64,000 nucleotides of DNA, taken from NCBI RefSeq assembly GCF_036699995.1, contig NZ_CP144906.1:3545001-3609000 (forward strand), written 5' to 3'. This stretch comes from Clostridium beijerinckii. Its GTDB lineage: Bacteria > Bacillota > Clostridia > Clostridiales > Clostridiaceae. Shown piece after piece: positions 55,674 through 63,192 of the stretch; positions within the stretch are counted from its first letter, which is position 1, and every line of letters starts with the position of its first letter. A model generated the notes under the pieces. That model had not been told where the DNA came from. It searched no databases and saw only the letters and a program-made list of their open reading frames with translations. Position numbers and translations under genes: made by a program.

Positions 55674-56563
55674 TCAACATCATCCCCTAGTTTATTTTTT
55701 AAGTTATTCAGTATAGAAACTTCTGCTTTTAATGCTTTTTCCTTCTCTAAAAATGAAAGCAATGCATCCATCATCAAAGAATCGTATAATCCCGCTTTAG
55801 CTTCTTGCTCTAACTTATTCGTTGCTTCTATAAGCTTGTTTTGTCTAACAAGAGCAGCATCTTTTTGTATAAGTTCTTTTAATTTTTTTATTGTTTCAAG
55901 AAAAAGTGCTTTTTCAGATGAGTATAAATTATCATCTACATTATCCTCTAAACAATAAATAACAGATTTATCAATCATAGGCTTTATACCCTTTAGCTTT
56001 TCAATTGTTATATCAATCATTCGTATAACATAATCTCCAACAAAATCTGGTTCAAATTTTTCATTTTTTATGCGCATGATTAAAACAAACTCATGTATTA
56101 AACTATCCATTAAAAATATGAGTTCCCACACAATGGATTTTATTTCTTCTCCATATACAATAATTAAACTCTTGCAATACTCATCTAATATTACATTTTT
56201 TTTCATCTTTTTTAATTTGCTTATTGACTTAGATTTATCTTCTGAAAAATTTTCTATTATTTCTCTGTTAAGATGACTGTCATAAAGTATATATTCCCAT
56301 ATAAGAATTATCTTCTTTTTTAATCTTTCTTTATCATCAATTTCAAGATTATTATCAATAGCTTTTGCACTACTTAGAAGCTTTTTACTAGAATATGAAA
56401 AAATTTCTTTAGCTAAATCTTCCTTTGTTGAAAAGTATTTATAAAAAGTTGCTTTTGATATCTTGCATACTTTTACAATCTCATCTATTGAGGTAGATTG
56501 AAGTCCTTTCCTATTAAAATATTCTTGTGCTACGTCCATAATCAATTTTTGTTTCTCATCCAT
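55670..56563 (-). CDS. TetR/AcrR-family regulator
   Basis: A 297-residue regulator. The N-terminal domain reads MDVAQEYFNRKGLQSTSIDE, IVKVCKISKATFYKYFSTKE, the standard TetR helix-turn-helix. The ligand domain is longer than usual (about 240 residues), ending in a coiled region AALVRQNKLIEATNKLEQEA. It is translationally coupled to the MFS gene. ATG 56563 has AAGGGTG six bases upstream. A set of phased repeats lies just before it. Confidence 0.85.
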   Translation of the reverse strand: MDEKQKLIMDVAQEYFNRKGLQSTSIDEIVKVCKISKATFYKYFSTKEDLAKEIFSYSSKKLLSSAKAIDNNLEIDDKERLKKKIILIWEYILYDSHLNREIIENFSEDKSKSISKLKKMKKNVILDEYCKSLIIVYGEEIKSIVWELIFLMDSLIHEFVLIMRIKNEKFEPDFVGDYVIRMIDITIEKLKGIKPMIDKSVIYCLEDNVDDNLYSSEKALFLETIKKLKELIQKDAALVRQNKLIEATNKLEQEAKAGLYDSLMMDALLSFLEKEKALKAEVSILNNLKNKLGDDVE

Positions 56564-56587
56564 ATTAATCACCCTTCAAAACTTGTC

Positions 56588-56627
56588 AGTACCACGAAGT
56601 ACCATAAAGTACTATTAAGTATAACTC
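56588..56627. promoter_or_regulatory. Four 10-bp phased operator-like repeats
   Basis: AGTACCACGA, AGTACCATAA, AGTACTATTA and AGTATAACTC follow each other without gaps. The exact 10-base period places each AGTAC on the same DNA face. Position 25 bases upstream of the TetR start suggests the operator of the efflux operon. Confidence 0.6.
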
Positions 56628-56648
56628 TTTCTTTAATATAAATCAAGT

Positions 56649-56815
56649 TACTATTGTCACCCTAGGTCTATTTTCCTCAAAACGCAAAAAATCCTCGACA
56701 ATATTTATTATTATTGTCGAGGATATGCTTGCTGTTAGCGAGCTTCGTCGAACAAACAACTGAAGTAACAATAGTATATTATAATTAACCTTAAAATATA
56801 CTATTGTTACTTCAG
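56649..56815. other. Two perfect inverted repeats upstream of the efflux operon
   Basis: ATCCTCGACAATA (56691-56703) pairs with TATTGTCGAGGAT (56712-56724). A 21-bp arm beginning CTGAAGTAACAATAG (56760-56780) pairs perfectly with its partner ending CTATTGTTACTTCAG (56795-56815). TACTATTGT occurs again at 56650. The first may terminate or attenuate; the second is long enough to form a stable hairpin or bind a dimer. Confidence 0.65.
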
Positions 56816-56816
56816 A

Positions 56817-56936
56817 ATAACTTACTATTACATTTTATTTTAGTATGACGTATTAAAAAAATCACAATACATGTCTGCATAACACGAAATTTCAATACTA
56901 TTATTTACTTTTAACAATTTATTCAACTTTCTTAAA
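56817..56936. repeat. Diverged intergenic module type I
   Basis: Begins with a core variant CTTACTATTACATTTTATTT, TAGTATGACGTATTAAAAAA, then a degenerate hairpin and TTATTTACTTTTAACAATTT. Confidence 0.5.
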
Positions 56937-57098
56937 CTACACATTTAAGAATTTTCTCAAAGCTATAATACTCCCTATCACCCCCATAAATGTTCCAACT
57001 ATTGCAAATGGCCAAAACATTGAATTTGTTATAAATGCAGGTTGTACAAGAATTAATTCTGGAATAAACTCAAATGCTTTGGTGTAATATAAAACTGT
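56937..57098 (-). pseudogene. FtsX-like C-terminal fragment
   Basis: An open frame without a start reads VLYYTKAFEFIPELILVQPA, FITNSMFWPFAIVGTFMGVI and ends GSIIALRKFLNV. The ending is that of an FtsX/FtsX-like permease C-terminal helix. A stop codon lies just upstream (57099-57101). Confidence 0.5.
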
Positions 57099-57134
57099 TT
57101 ATTTTTTTGATTTTGCCTTAGTTATTGTTTATAA

Positions 57135-57230
57135 TTAAGCACTTACTATGATTTGGCTTTCACTTACACCAGAATTAACTAAAAGTTGCTTAGTTGCTTC
57201 ACTGCTTACATAATAAACATGGTTGCATCT
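57135..57230 (-). pseudogene. C-terminal remnant of a BspA-type surface protein
   Basis: Reads CNHVYYVSSEATKQLLVNSG then VSESQIIVSA and a stop, clearly related to the end of the LRR protein at 30445 (FYVKSQALKQILINSGVSAS...TVSA). Nothing else of the gene remains. Confidence 0.65.
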
Positions 57231-57243
57231 TTTCTAATTAATG

Positions 57244-58131
57244 TTAATGAGACGTGTCATTTACTAGATTAGCAATAGCTTCAACTATGCATTTCCACGT
57301 TCCTTTAGGCATATCATGTCCCATTCCTTCAATCAAAAGTAATTTAGCATTAGGTATTGTACGTGCTGTATCTTTTCCTGCTTCAACAGGAAACAATGGA
57401 TCTGCAGTTCCATGAATCACCAGTGTTGGAACTGTTAATAATGAAAGGTGTTGTCTTCTATCTCCATTAGCAACCAACGCCGCATTTTGGCGTACAGCTC
57501 CTTGTGGATAATAAGAACGATCATAGCTTTCTTCAGTATATCGTATTGCACGTTCTTCTTCAAAAGGAAACCCTTTGCTCCAAAGATTTCTCCACATACT
57601 TAAAGTATAATCAATGTATGCATCTCGTCCATTTGGTGGCGTTGCTGTAACAATCTTCAATGTTTCCGGTGATATTTGTGGATTGTTTGGATTACCTGTA
57701 GATGACATAATGGAAATTAAACTATATATACGTGAAGGGTGTTTATAAGCAAAAACCTGAGCAATCATGCCTCCCATAGAAGCACCACAGATGTGAGCCT
57801 TCTTTATATTGAGCGCATCTAATAAGCCAGCCACATCATCAGCCATATCTTCCAATGTATAGGCGACGTTAATTGGTTTTCCCTCTTGCACTGACTTGTA
57901 TATTATTTCCATACCAGGAATACCCAACCCATCGAATTTTGTAGACAATCCCGCATCGCGATTATCAAATCTTATAACTTGTAAATTTTCCTTTGCAAGC
58001 ATTTCACAAAAATCTGGTTCCCAAAAATTTAGCTGAGCACCATTTCCTGCAATAAGTACTATAGTAGGATTTGTCTTCTCCCCAAAAATTTCATATTCAA
58101 TTTGTATTCCATTTGCATTTATGCGTGCCAT
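57244..58131 (-). CDS. Alpha/beta hydrolase
   Basis: A 295-residue hydrolase. The nucleophile elbow is HICGASMGGMIAQVFA, an acid is in VIHGTADPLFPVEAG, and the histidine is in LIEGMGHDMP, a complete Ser-Asp-His triad; the oxyanion motif is LIAGNGAQ. Relatives are esterases, epoxide or aclacinomycin-type hydrolases. Its base composition is more balanced than the neighbours, which suggests recent transfer. ATG 58131 has GGGAG nine bases upstream; an ATG three codons earlier overlaps that site. Confidence 0.85.
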   Translation of the reverse strand: MARINANGIQIEYEIFGEKTNPTIVLIAGNGAQLNFWEPDFCEMLAKENLQVIRFDNRDAGLSTKFDGLGIPGMEIIYKSVQEGKPINVAYTLEDMADDVAGLLDALNIKKAHICGASMGGMIAQVFAYKHPSRIYSLISIMSSTGNPNNPQISPETLKIVTATPPNGRDAYIDYTLSMWRNLWSKGFPFEEERAIRYTEESYDRSYYPQGAVRQNAALVANGDRRQHLSLLTVPTLVIHGTADPLFPVEAGKDTARTIPNAKLLLIEGMGHDMPKGTWKCIVEAIANLVNDTSH

Positions 58132-58226
58132 CGCATACATCTCCCTTTTGTATTTTTATTATTAATATAATACTATAAAACGTCTTTTTATCAATTTGTA
58201 AATAAACGATCATTATTTAGCATTAA

Positions 58227-58340
58227 TTCACTATTACGTTTTATAGTAGTATTACACATTGAAAATATAATAAATTCAATCTCTTAAATAATAAGATTTC
58301 ACAATTTAATATTTATTTTTTTAATTCATAATTTAAGAAA
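58227..58340. repeat. Diverged intergenic module type I
   Basis: Core variant AATTCACTATTACG, GTTTTATAGTAGTATTACAC, then hairpin ATAATAAATTCAATCTCTTA / AATAATAAGAT and TTAATTCATAATTTAAG. Confidence 0.65.
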
Positions 58341-58397
58341 AATGCGAGCTAACTAAACGATAAATTGAAATTCAAAAATTCATTCATATATTTCTAT

Positions 58398-59004
58398 CTA
58401 ATATCCAAGCTTTTCATGAATTAAAACAACTTCATATTCACATCCTGTAGGTTTTCGATATAATACAGAAAAATTTCTACATATTCTCTGTGGGCTTTTA
58501 CAGTCGTAACATTTATCCCCTTTTACCGCACATGGAGTTTTTACTCCTAAACGTTTTGCATTAAGAGGTGCTGCTATATTTCTTGCTCTGTCTAAAGCAT
58601 CCTCATAATTTGAAGCTATTTTATTTTCACCAATAATTAAATAAACTTTATCATGTCCAAAACTGATTGCAGATACACGATTTCCAGTATTATCAATATT
58701 AATAATTTCTCCTGTTTCGGCAATTCCATTTACTGATGAAGATATAAATATCTGTAAGGTTTGCTTTCTTTCTTATGTCCATAGCACTCATGTTTTCAGG
58801 TAATCGCATATGCCAGTACACCTCATTATGAGATACTAGGGCATCATATAATTTCATTTCCTCTACTGTAACTGAGCCTCCTATTCCAATAGTTCTATTG
58901 CTCATTTGGTTAGACAAATACTTTGTTGCTTCATCTGCATGACTAAATTCACTTACATTGTACCCTAAGCATTCGAGGCTATTTTTAAGTTTTGTAAATT
59001 CCAT
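58398..59004 (-). pseudogene. LUD-domain (LutB/LutC-type) gene with a one-base frameshift
   Basis: First frame: MEFTKLKNSLECLGYNVSEF, IGIGGSVTVEEMKLYDALVS, then breaks near 58740 after DIYI. The next frame continues SSVNGIAETGEIINIDNTGN, VSAISFGHDKVYLIIGENKI and ends with CYDCKSPQRICRNFSVLYRK. This is a full LUD-domain protein split by one extra base in TATCTTCATC. AGGAG lies ten bases before ATG 59004. Confidence 0.75.
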
Positions 59005-59195
59005 AACTATGTCGCTCCTATTCATACTAAAATATTCTTGTGCTTCTCATAAACAAATACCTATTTATTTATTATTTAAATAGGTATCATTACATCTCAA
59101 TAATCTACTATTCTGCATTAATATAGATTCATATGAACTAATATTATTATAGCATATTTTGTAAAAACATTATCTAAATTGAGTGCTACGCACTT
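59005..59195. other. Array spacer without gene
   Basis: Contains a core variant AATCTACTATTC near 59100 and a TATTATTATAGCATATTTTG promoter segment reading toward the LUD gene. The right part runs into the duplicated unit. Confidence 0.5.
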
Positions 59196-59767
59196 TAATA
59201 GAATTCCGCATTAAAAAAATCGTAAATCCAATCTTGAATAATACGATTTTACGATTTGCTATTTATTTTTATTAATTCATAATTTTATGAAGATTGTGTA
59301 TTAAACAAAAATAGTATTACATATTCTTTAGTAGCGTTACTTATGTTAATATTTTACAATTACAAATATTAACATAAGTATTGATATAACTAATCCTATG
59401 ATTCCGACCATACGATTATATTTTATTACCTCGTCACTTGGTTCAAGGTTTTCATTTTTAAATTGCCACTTCTTACCAAATAATGCACTTTCTCTTGGGT
59501 AAAATATTGTATATAACATCACACATGCAATTGGTATAAAAAGAATTACTGCAATAAATATAGTAGCAAATTTCATCTCTATCCCCCATTTTCATTTTCA
59601 ATTTATTCCATCATTTTACACACCTTTTAGTTTTTTTGCTCTATAACATTTCTGTTTTAGTTACTTCAACTATTTTACTATTATGAATCAATTATAGCAT
59701 ATTTTGTAAAATCTACATTGTTCAATTTTCAAAGAACATTTTTATAATTTACTACGTCAAATCTACA
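59196..59767. repeat. Duplicated cassette unit, copy 2 (572 bp)
   Basis: Matches 34546-35117 in the same orientation except G at 59720. Contains the type I hairpin, the DUF6199-like gene, core TTTTACTATTA and promoter half. The flanks differ: GAGTGCTACGCACTT precedes it here and TATTGTGTATTACTGC follows. Confidence 0.95.
59346..59576 (-). CDS. DUF6199-like small membrane protein (copy 2)
   Basis: Encodes the same 76 residues as the gene at 34696-34926: two membrane helices joined by a polar loop with the EPSDE motif. The identical coding and flanking DNA shows a very recent duplication or a repeated gain of the same unit. Function unknown. Confidence 0.75.
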   Translation of the reverse strand: MKFATIFIAVILFIPIACVMLYTIFYPRESALFGKKWQFKNENLEPSDEVIKYNRMVGIIGLVISILMLIFVIVKY

Positions 59768-59776
59768 TATTGTGTA

Positions 59777-60442
59777 TTACTGCTTGCTAAATGTTTTAAT
59801 ATTCCCTAATAAGGTTATTTTTTCATTATCAATAATTATTCCACCAGCATTTGTGATTGCGTATACTTTCTCTCTTTTTTCTTCCAATACCTTATTAATG
59901 TATTTATTCTGAATTTCAGTTTCTTTATAGTGAACTTCAATATCAAAATCCTTAATCAAATTTAGTCCTGTATTGTATGTAAATATTTTATAATCTTCAT
60001 CTGGAGTAATGTGATATTCTGATATTTGAATCATTGCTCCTGCACTACTGCCAATAATGATACCTGTAAAATTTTCAATATCATCAATAAGATTAAATTC
60101 TTTAAGGCGTAACATCATTTTATCTGGCAGACCACCAGTAAAAAATATTATGTTAGCATTTTTTATTTTAACTTTCGCATTTTCCTCTGTATCTTTAAAA
60201 TAATTTATCCAATTTATATTTTCTTCTTTAATTCCGTGATTTAAAAATGGAGCAACAATACTTTCATAATATCTACCATTATTCTTACTATAGGCATTCT
60301 CCCAATCATTATCACTACTTATATTTTCGCCAAATGAAAATGGTATTATTAAAACTTTATCATTAGAATTTATATATTTCGATACTATATCTTTTGCCCA
60401 ACTTTCATGAAAGTTATATAAACTAAACAACATATTTACCAT
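59777..60442 (-). CDS. Peptidase S51-like protein (dipeptidase E/cyanophycinase fold)
   Basis: A 221-residue protein with a class I glutaminase-like fold. The nucleophile elbow is IIIGSSAGAMIQIS (S133), preceded by IIFFTGGLPDKMML, both typical of S51 serine peptidases. A conserved histidine near KDFDIEVHYKE completes the site. Dipeptidase E relatives cleave Asp-X dipeptides; the substrate here is not known. AGGGGG lies about seven bases before the ATG. Confidence 0.8.
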   Translation of the reverse strand: MVNMLFSLYNFHESWAKDIVSKYINSNDKVLIIPFSFGENISSDNDWENAYSKNNGRYYESIVAPFLNHGIKEENINWINYFKDTEENAKVKIKNANIIFFTGGLPDKMMLRLKEFNLIDDIENFTGIIIGSSAGAMIQISEYHITPDEDYKIFTYNTGLNLIKDFDIEVHYKETEIQNKYINKVLEEKREKVYAITNAGGIIIDNEKITLLGNIKTFSKQ

Positions 60443-60507
60443 AAATATCCCCCTTATTAATTCAAAACAATTACTACTATGTTTTATACTAGTATGCCGA
60501 ACTATTC

Positions 60508-60677
60508 CTAACTAAACTTTTCATGCCATTGCTTTTTAATTGGTTTAAAATTCTTTTTTGAAAGTTCAGTATTACCTTTTTCTATATAATTTTTCTTGCA
60601 TCGATTCCCATAGAGCGATTAAATCTTTCATCCAAGTAATACAATTGAGCACACTTGCTACACTTATATGCTTTCAT
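60508..60677 (-). pseudogene. Small zinc-ribbon-like gene frameshifted in an A tract
   Basis: From ATG 60677 (AAGGGG eight bases upstream) the frame gives MKAYKCSKCAQLYYLDERFN, RSMGIDARK and then stops. Shifted by one base in an A5 run, it continues NYIEKGNTELSKKNFKPIKK, QWHEKFS. One missing A explains the break. Confidence 0.6.
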
Positions 60678-60702
60678 AATTTAATCCCCTTTGTTTTAGA
60701 AT

Positions 60703-60775
60703 TGCGCATAAAAAAATATCGTAAATCTATTCTTAGTTTTATGAATAGTACGATACTCTAATTTACTATTAAATT
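60703..60775. repeat. Diverged intergenic module type I hairpin
   Basis: TTTTAGAATTGCGCATAAAA, then ATATCGTAAATC...GTACGATACT, a hairpin with the same outline but different stem sequence. Located just before the broken zinc-ribbon gene's upstream side. Confidence 0.55.
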
Positions 60776-60818
60776 TTCAGATATAATAACATATATAAGT
60801 AACTCTACGAATTGGAAT

Positions 60819-60902
60819 TTATCTCTTCTTACCTTTTTTATTGTTAGCAACAAAAATGCATAAAAAAGTAGCACCTATCGCAATCCAAAGGGCAATATTC
60901 AT
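60819..60902 (-). CDS. Single-helix membrane peptide, 27 aa
   Basis: MNIALWIAIGATFLCIFVAN then NKKGKKR: one membrane helix and a strongly basic tail. AGAGGAGG is about six bases upstream of the ATG, a very strong site for so small a frame, and it occupies a full array unit of its own. Similar in form to the 42-aa peptide at 49271. Function unknown. Confidence 0.5.
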   Translation of the reverse strand: MNIALWIAIGATFLCIFVANNKKGKKR

Positions 60903-60917
60903 TTAAATCCTCCTCTC

Positions 60918-61017
60918 AAATTACTATTCCTCTTTTAGTATTATAGCATATTTTGTAAATATCACACCATTCAATTTTCAAAGAACATTTTCATAATCTA
61001 CTAAGTTAAATCTACAT
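60918..61017. repeat. Intergenic module type I (promoter half)
   Basis: Core variant AATTACTATTCC, TAGTATTATAGCATATTTTG, TTCAATTTTCAAAGAACATT, then AGTTAAATCTACATG. It would drive the 27-aa peptide gene leftward. Confidence 0.7.
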
Positions 61018-61039
61018 GTAATGCATTAACTATTTTTAT

Positions 61040-62035
61040 CTAATCTACAATCCCATATCCTATTATTTTATGATTATCCATTCCTATAAACACAAAAATA
61101 TTATTAGGAACATAATTAACATCTAATATAAATTCAACACAATATGCATCCTTTCCCCAATAAGACTCATCAGTAAGTCTAACTCCTCCTGTTATAGTTT
61201 TTATAGAAATTTTGCTATCTTTCCATGTTCCTTTTACTTTCTTTTGGGTTTCTGAATCTAATTGATTAAATGCAATTTCTCTAATATCTTGTTCTGATGA
61301 ACTTATATCACTACATTCTTTAATTCCTGCAAACTGTTCTCCCAAAATGCTCTTTAAATCAGAAATGATTTTCTCATTCTTTCCAATATACTGAACAATA
61401 ATATTTCCCTTTTTAAAGAAGTGAGGATATGAACTCCAACTAGCACTTTTTGATTTTTCTTCCCCCCATGGTTCAGTAATTGTATATCCAAATCCATCTT
61501 TATCAATATTTAGTGAATCCTTTTCCATTTCTCTATTGCTATTATATATATATACGACTAATTGCTCATTATCCAACGTTATTATTTTTCTTGTAGTTGG
61601 TAAGAAATCTTCATCTGCATCCTTCATTTCTAATTTATATCCGTTTAATTTCAAAATGCTCGTGAAATCATCAATAGTCGTGATTTTTCCACCACTTTCT
61701 GAATTTGATGTATTACTTTGCTCAGCTTGAATCCATGCGCCATCAAAACCTATGTTATATCCATCAATTGTTGTATTTTGGGCCATAGCACCACTAGCAG
61801 ATAAATAATACCACTTATCTCCATATTGCAGCCATCCTGTTTTCATATATCCGTTGTTATCAAAGTAGTACCACTTTCCGTCAATCTCTTTCCAACCTAT
61901 TGACCATGAACTACCATCTGTATTCCACCATCCATTAGAATCCTGTTTCCATTCTGCATTTGCGACTATTTTATTTAATGTAAGTATCGAAGTTACTGCT
62001 AATGAAGTCGCTATTATTTTACTTAAATTTTTCAT
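61040..62035 (-). CDS. Secreted protein with cell-wall-binding repeats
   Basis: A 331-residue exported protein: signal peptide (residues 1-27, ending ANA), then three choline-binding-type repeats (EWKQDSNGWWNTDGSSWSIG, WKEIDGKWYYFDNNGYMKTG, WLQYGDKWYYLSASGAMAQN), then a 220-residue C-terminal domain of unknown fold. The repeat part is like that of the LRR protein at 30445. It would sit on the cell wall. ATG 62035 is preferred with GAGG nine bases upstream. Confidence 0.8.
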   Translation of the reverse strand: MKNLSKIIATSLAVTSILTLNKIVANAEWKQDSNGWWNTDGSSWSIGWKEIDGKWYYFDNNGYMKTGWLQYGDKWYYLSASGAMAQNTTIDGYNIGFDGAWIQAEQSNTSNSESGGKITTIDDFTSILKLNGYKLEMKDADEDFLPTTRKIITLDNEQLVVYIYNSNREMEKDSLNIDKDGFGYTITEPWGEEKSKSASWSSYPHFFKKGNIIVQYIGKNEKIISDLKSILGEQFAGIKECSDISSSEQDIREIAFNQLDSETQKKVKGTWKDSKISIKTITGGVRLTDESYWGKDAYCVEFILDVNYVPNNIFVFIGMDNHKIIGYGIVD

Positions 62036-62074
62036 TTCCACTTACCTCAATTTCATTTTTTATTTATACATAAT

Positions 62075-62540
62075 AATTTACTATTATGTATTAGATTATA
62101 GTGTTACACAACACTTATTATAACATTACTTACAAAATATTACACACACTATGCGTGTATCGCTCTCTATTTTTAGGCCTTTTATTCTAATGTAGAAGGT
62201 AACACATTACACTGAACTATAATTTTTTAGCTTTTATTATTCCTTTATTTTTATAAAATACTTTAAACCATTTGAATCACTTAATATAATTACTAATATA
62301 TTTAGTTGCAGTACACATATATGCTCTGATATCATCTAAAATTTTGTGCCTCCAACAAAGTGATTTAGACATTCTAATATCAACTATCATGCCAAAATAA
62401 AAATACCAACTTTTCTTAAATTGAAATGTTGGTATTTTTATTTTGGCTGTGTTTTAATATTATGTTGAAATATAGTTTGAAAAAATTATAGCTTAGATTG
62501 TCCACCTATAATACTTAATATAAGAACATTGTGTCTTATG
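62075..62540. repeat. Intergenic module type II
   Basis: Core AATTTACTATTA (62075-62086), AACACTTATTATAACATTAC, AAAATTTTGTGCCTCCAACA, hairpin AAAATACCAACTTTTC / GAAATGTTGGTATTTT (62401-62440), then AGATTGTCCACCTATAATAC. Confidence 0.8.
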
Positions 62541-62622
62541 TCTAAATCATTCAAAAAAACATTGCAACTTCTAGATGATCATGCAATATTTCAATTTAGT
62601 CTTTACTTGTATTAATTGTTAC

Positions 62623-62916
62623 TCATTGCCTATTACGATTTAGTTTTGCTGGCAATGCCCAAACAAAAAGAGCTGTGGCAGGTCCAAAAACAAAAAAGCC
62701 ATCAATCAAAAATCTGTATTCTCTTGCAATATTTAAACCATCTACGACTAAAGAACCAACAATACTAAATAAAAAAGCAATTATAACCAAACAAACTCTT
62801 CTGCTTATTTTACCACGTATAAATTTTTCTATATTTACTTTTAAACAGATATTAAAACATATTAAAAAGGATATTACATATGTTGCAAGTGCTAAAAAAT
62901 AATAATAACTTTTCAT
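62623..62916 (-). CDS. Three-helix membrane protein, paralogue 2 (97 aa)
   Basis: MKSYYYFLALATYVISFLIC at the start and FFVFGPATALFVWALPAKLN at the end, differing from the paralogue at 51068 at about 15 positions. Homology continues for about 100 bases on both sides and then stops at array modules of a different type. Function unknown. The pair is a second example of the same gene placed in two module contexts. Confidence 0.7.
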   Translation of the reverse strand: MKSYYYFLALATYVISFLICFNICLKVNIEKFIRGKISRRVCLVIIAFLFSIVGSLVVDGLNIAREYRFLIDGFFVFGPATALFVWALPAKLNRNRQ

Positions 62917-63022
62917 AAAAATAATCTTCCTCTCAATAAATAAAATAAATTAATAACATCTCATCCTAATTATAACATTTTTCCCAAATACTAAAATCTA
63001 CGTTTTTTACTTACTACCTCAT

Positions 63023-63125
63023 AATTTACTATCACGTTTTATTTTAGCATTGGGTAACAAAAAAATATCACAAATTCATACTGAATAATGTGATATTTCA
63101 ATCTACTATTTATTTTTCCTATGTA
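63023..63125. repeat. Intergenic module type I
   Basis: Core AATTTACTATCA (63023-63034), CGTTTTATTTTAGCATTGGG, then hairpin ATATCACAAATTCA / TGAATAATGTGATAT (63066-63100), another paired stem change, and a short tail. Confidence 0.75.
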
Positions 63126-63192
63126 TACTGAAAGAAAACTGTGAATTAACTCAATCACACATTATTCTCGTTCATAGAACTATATTCCTAAA

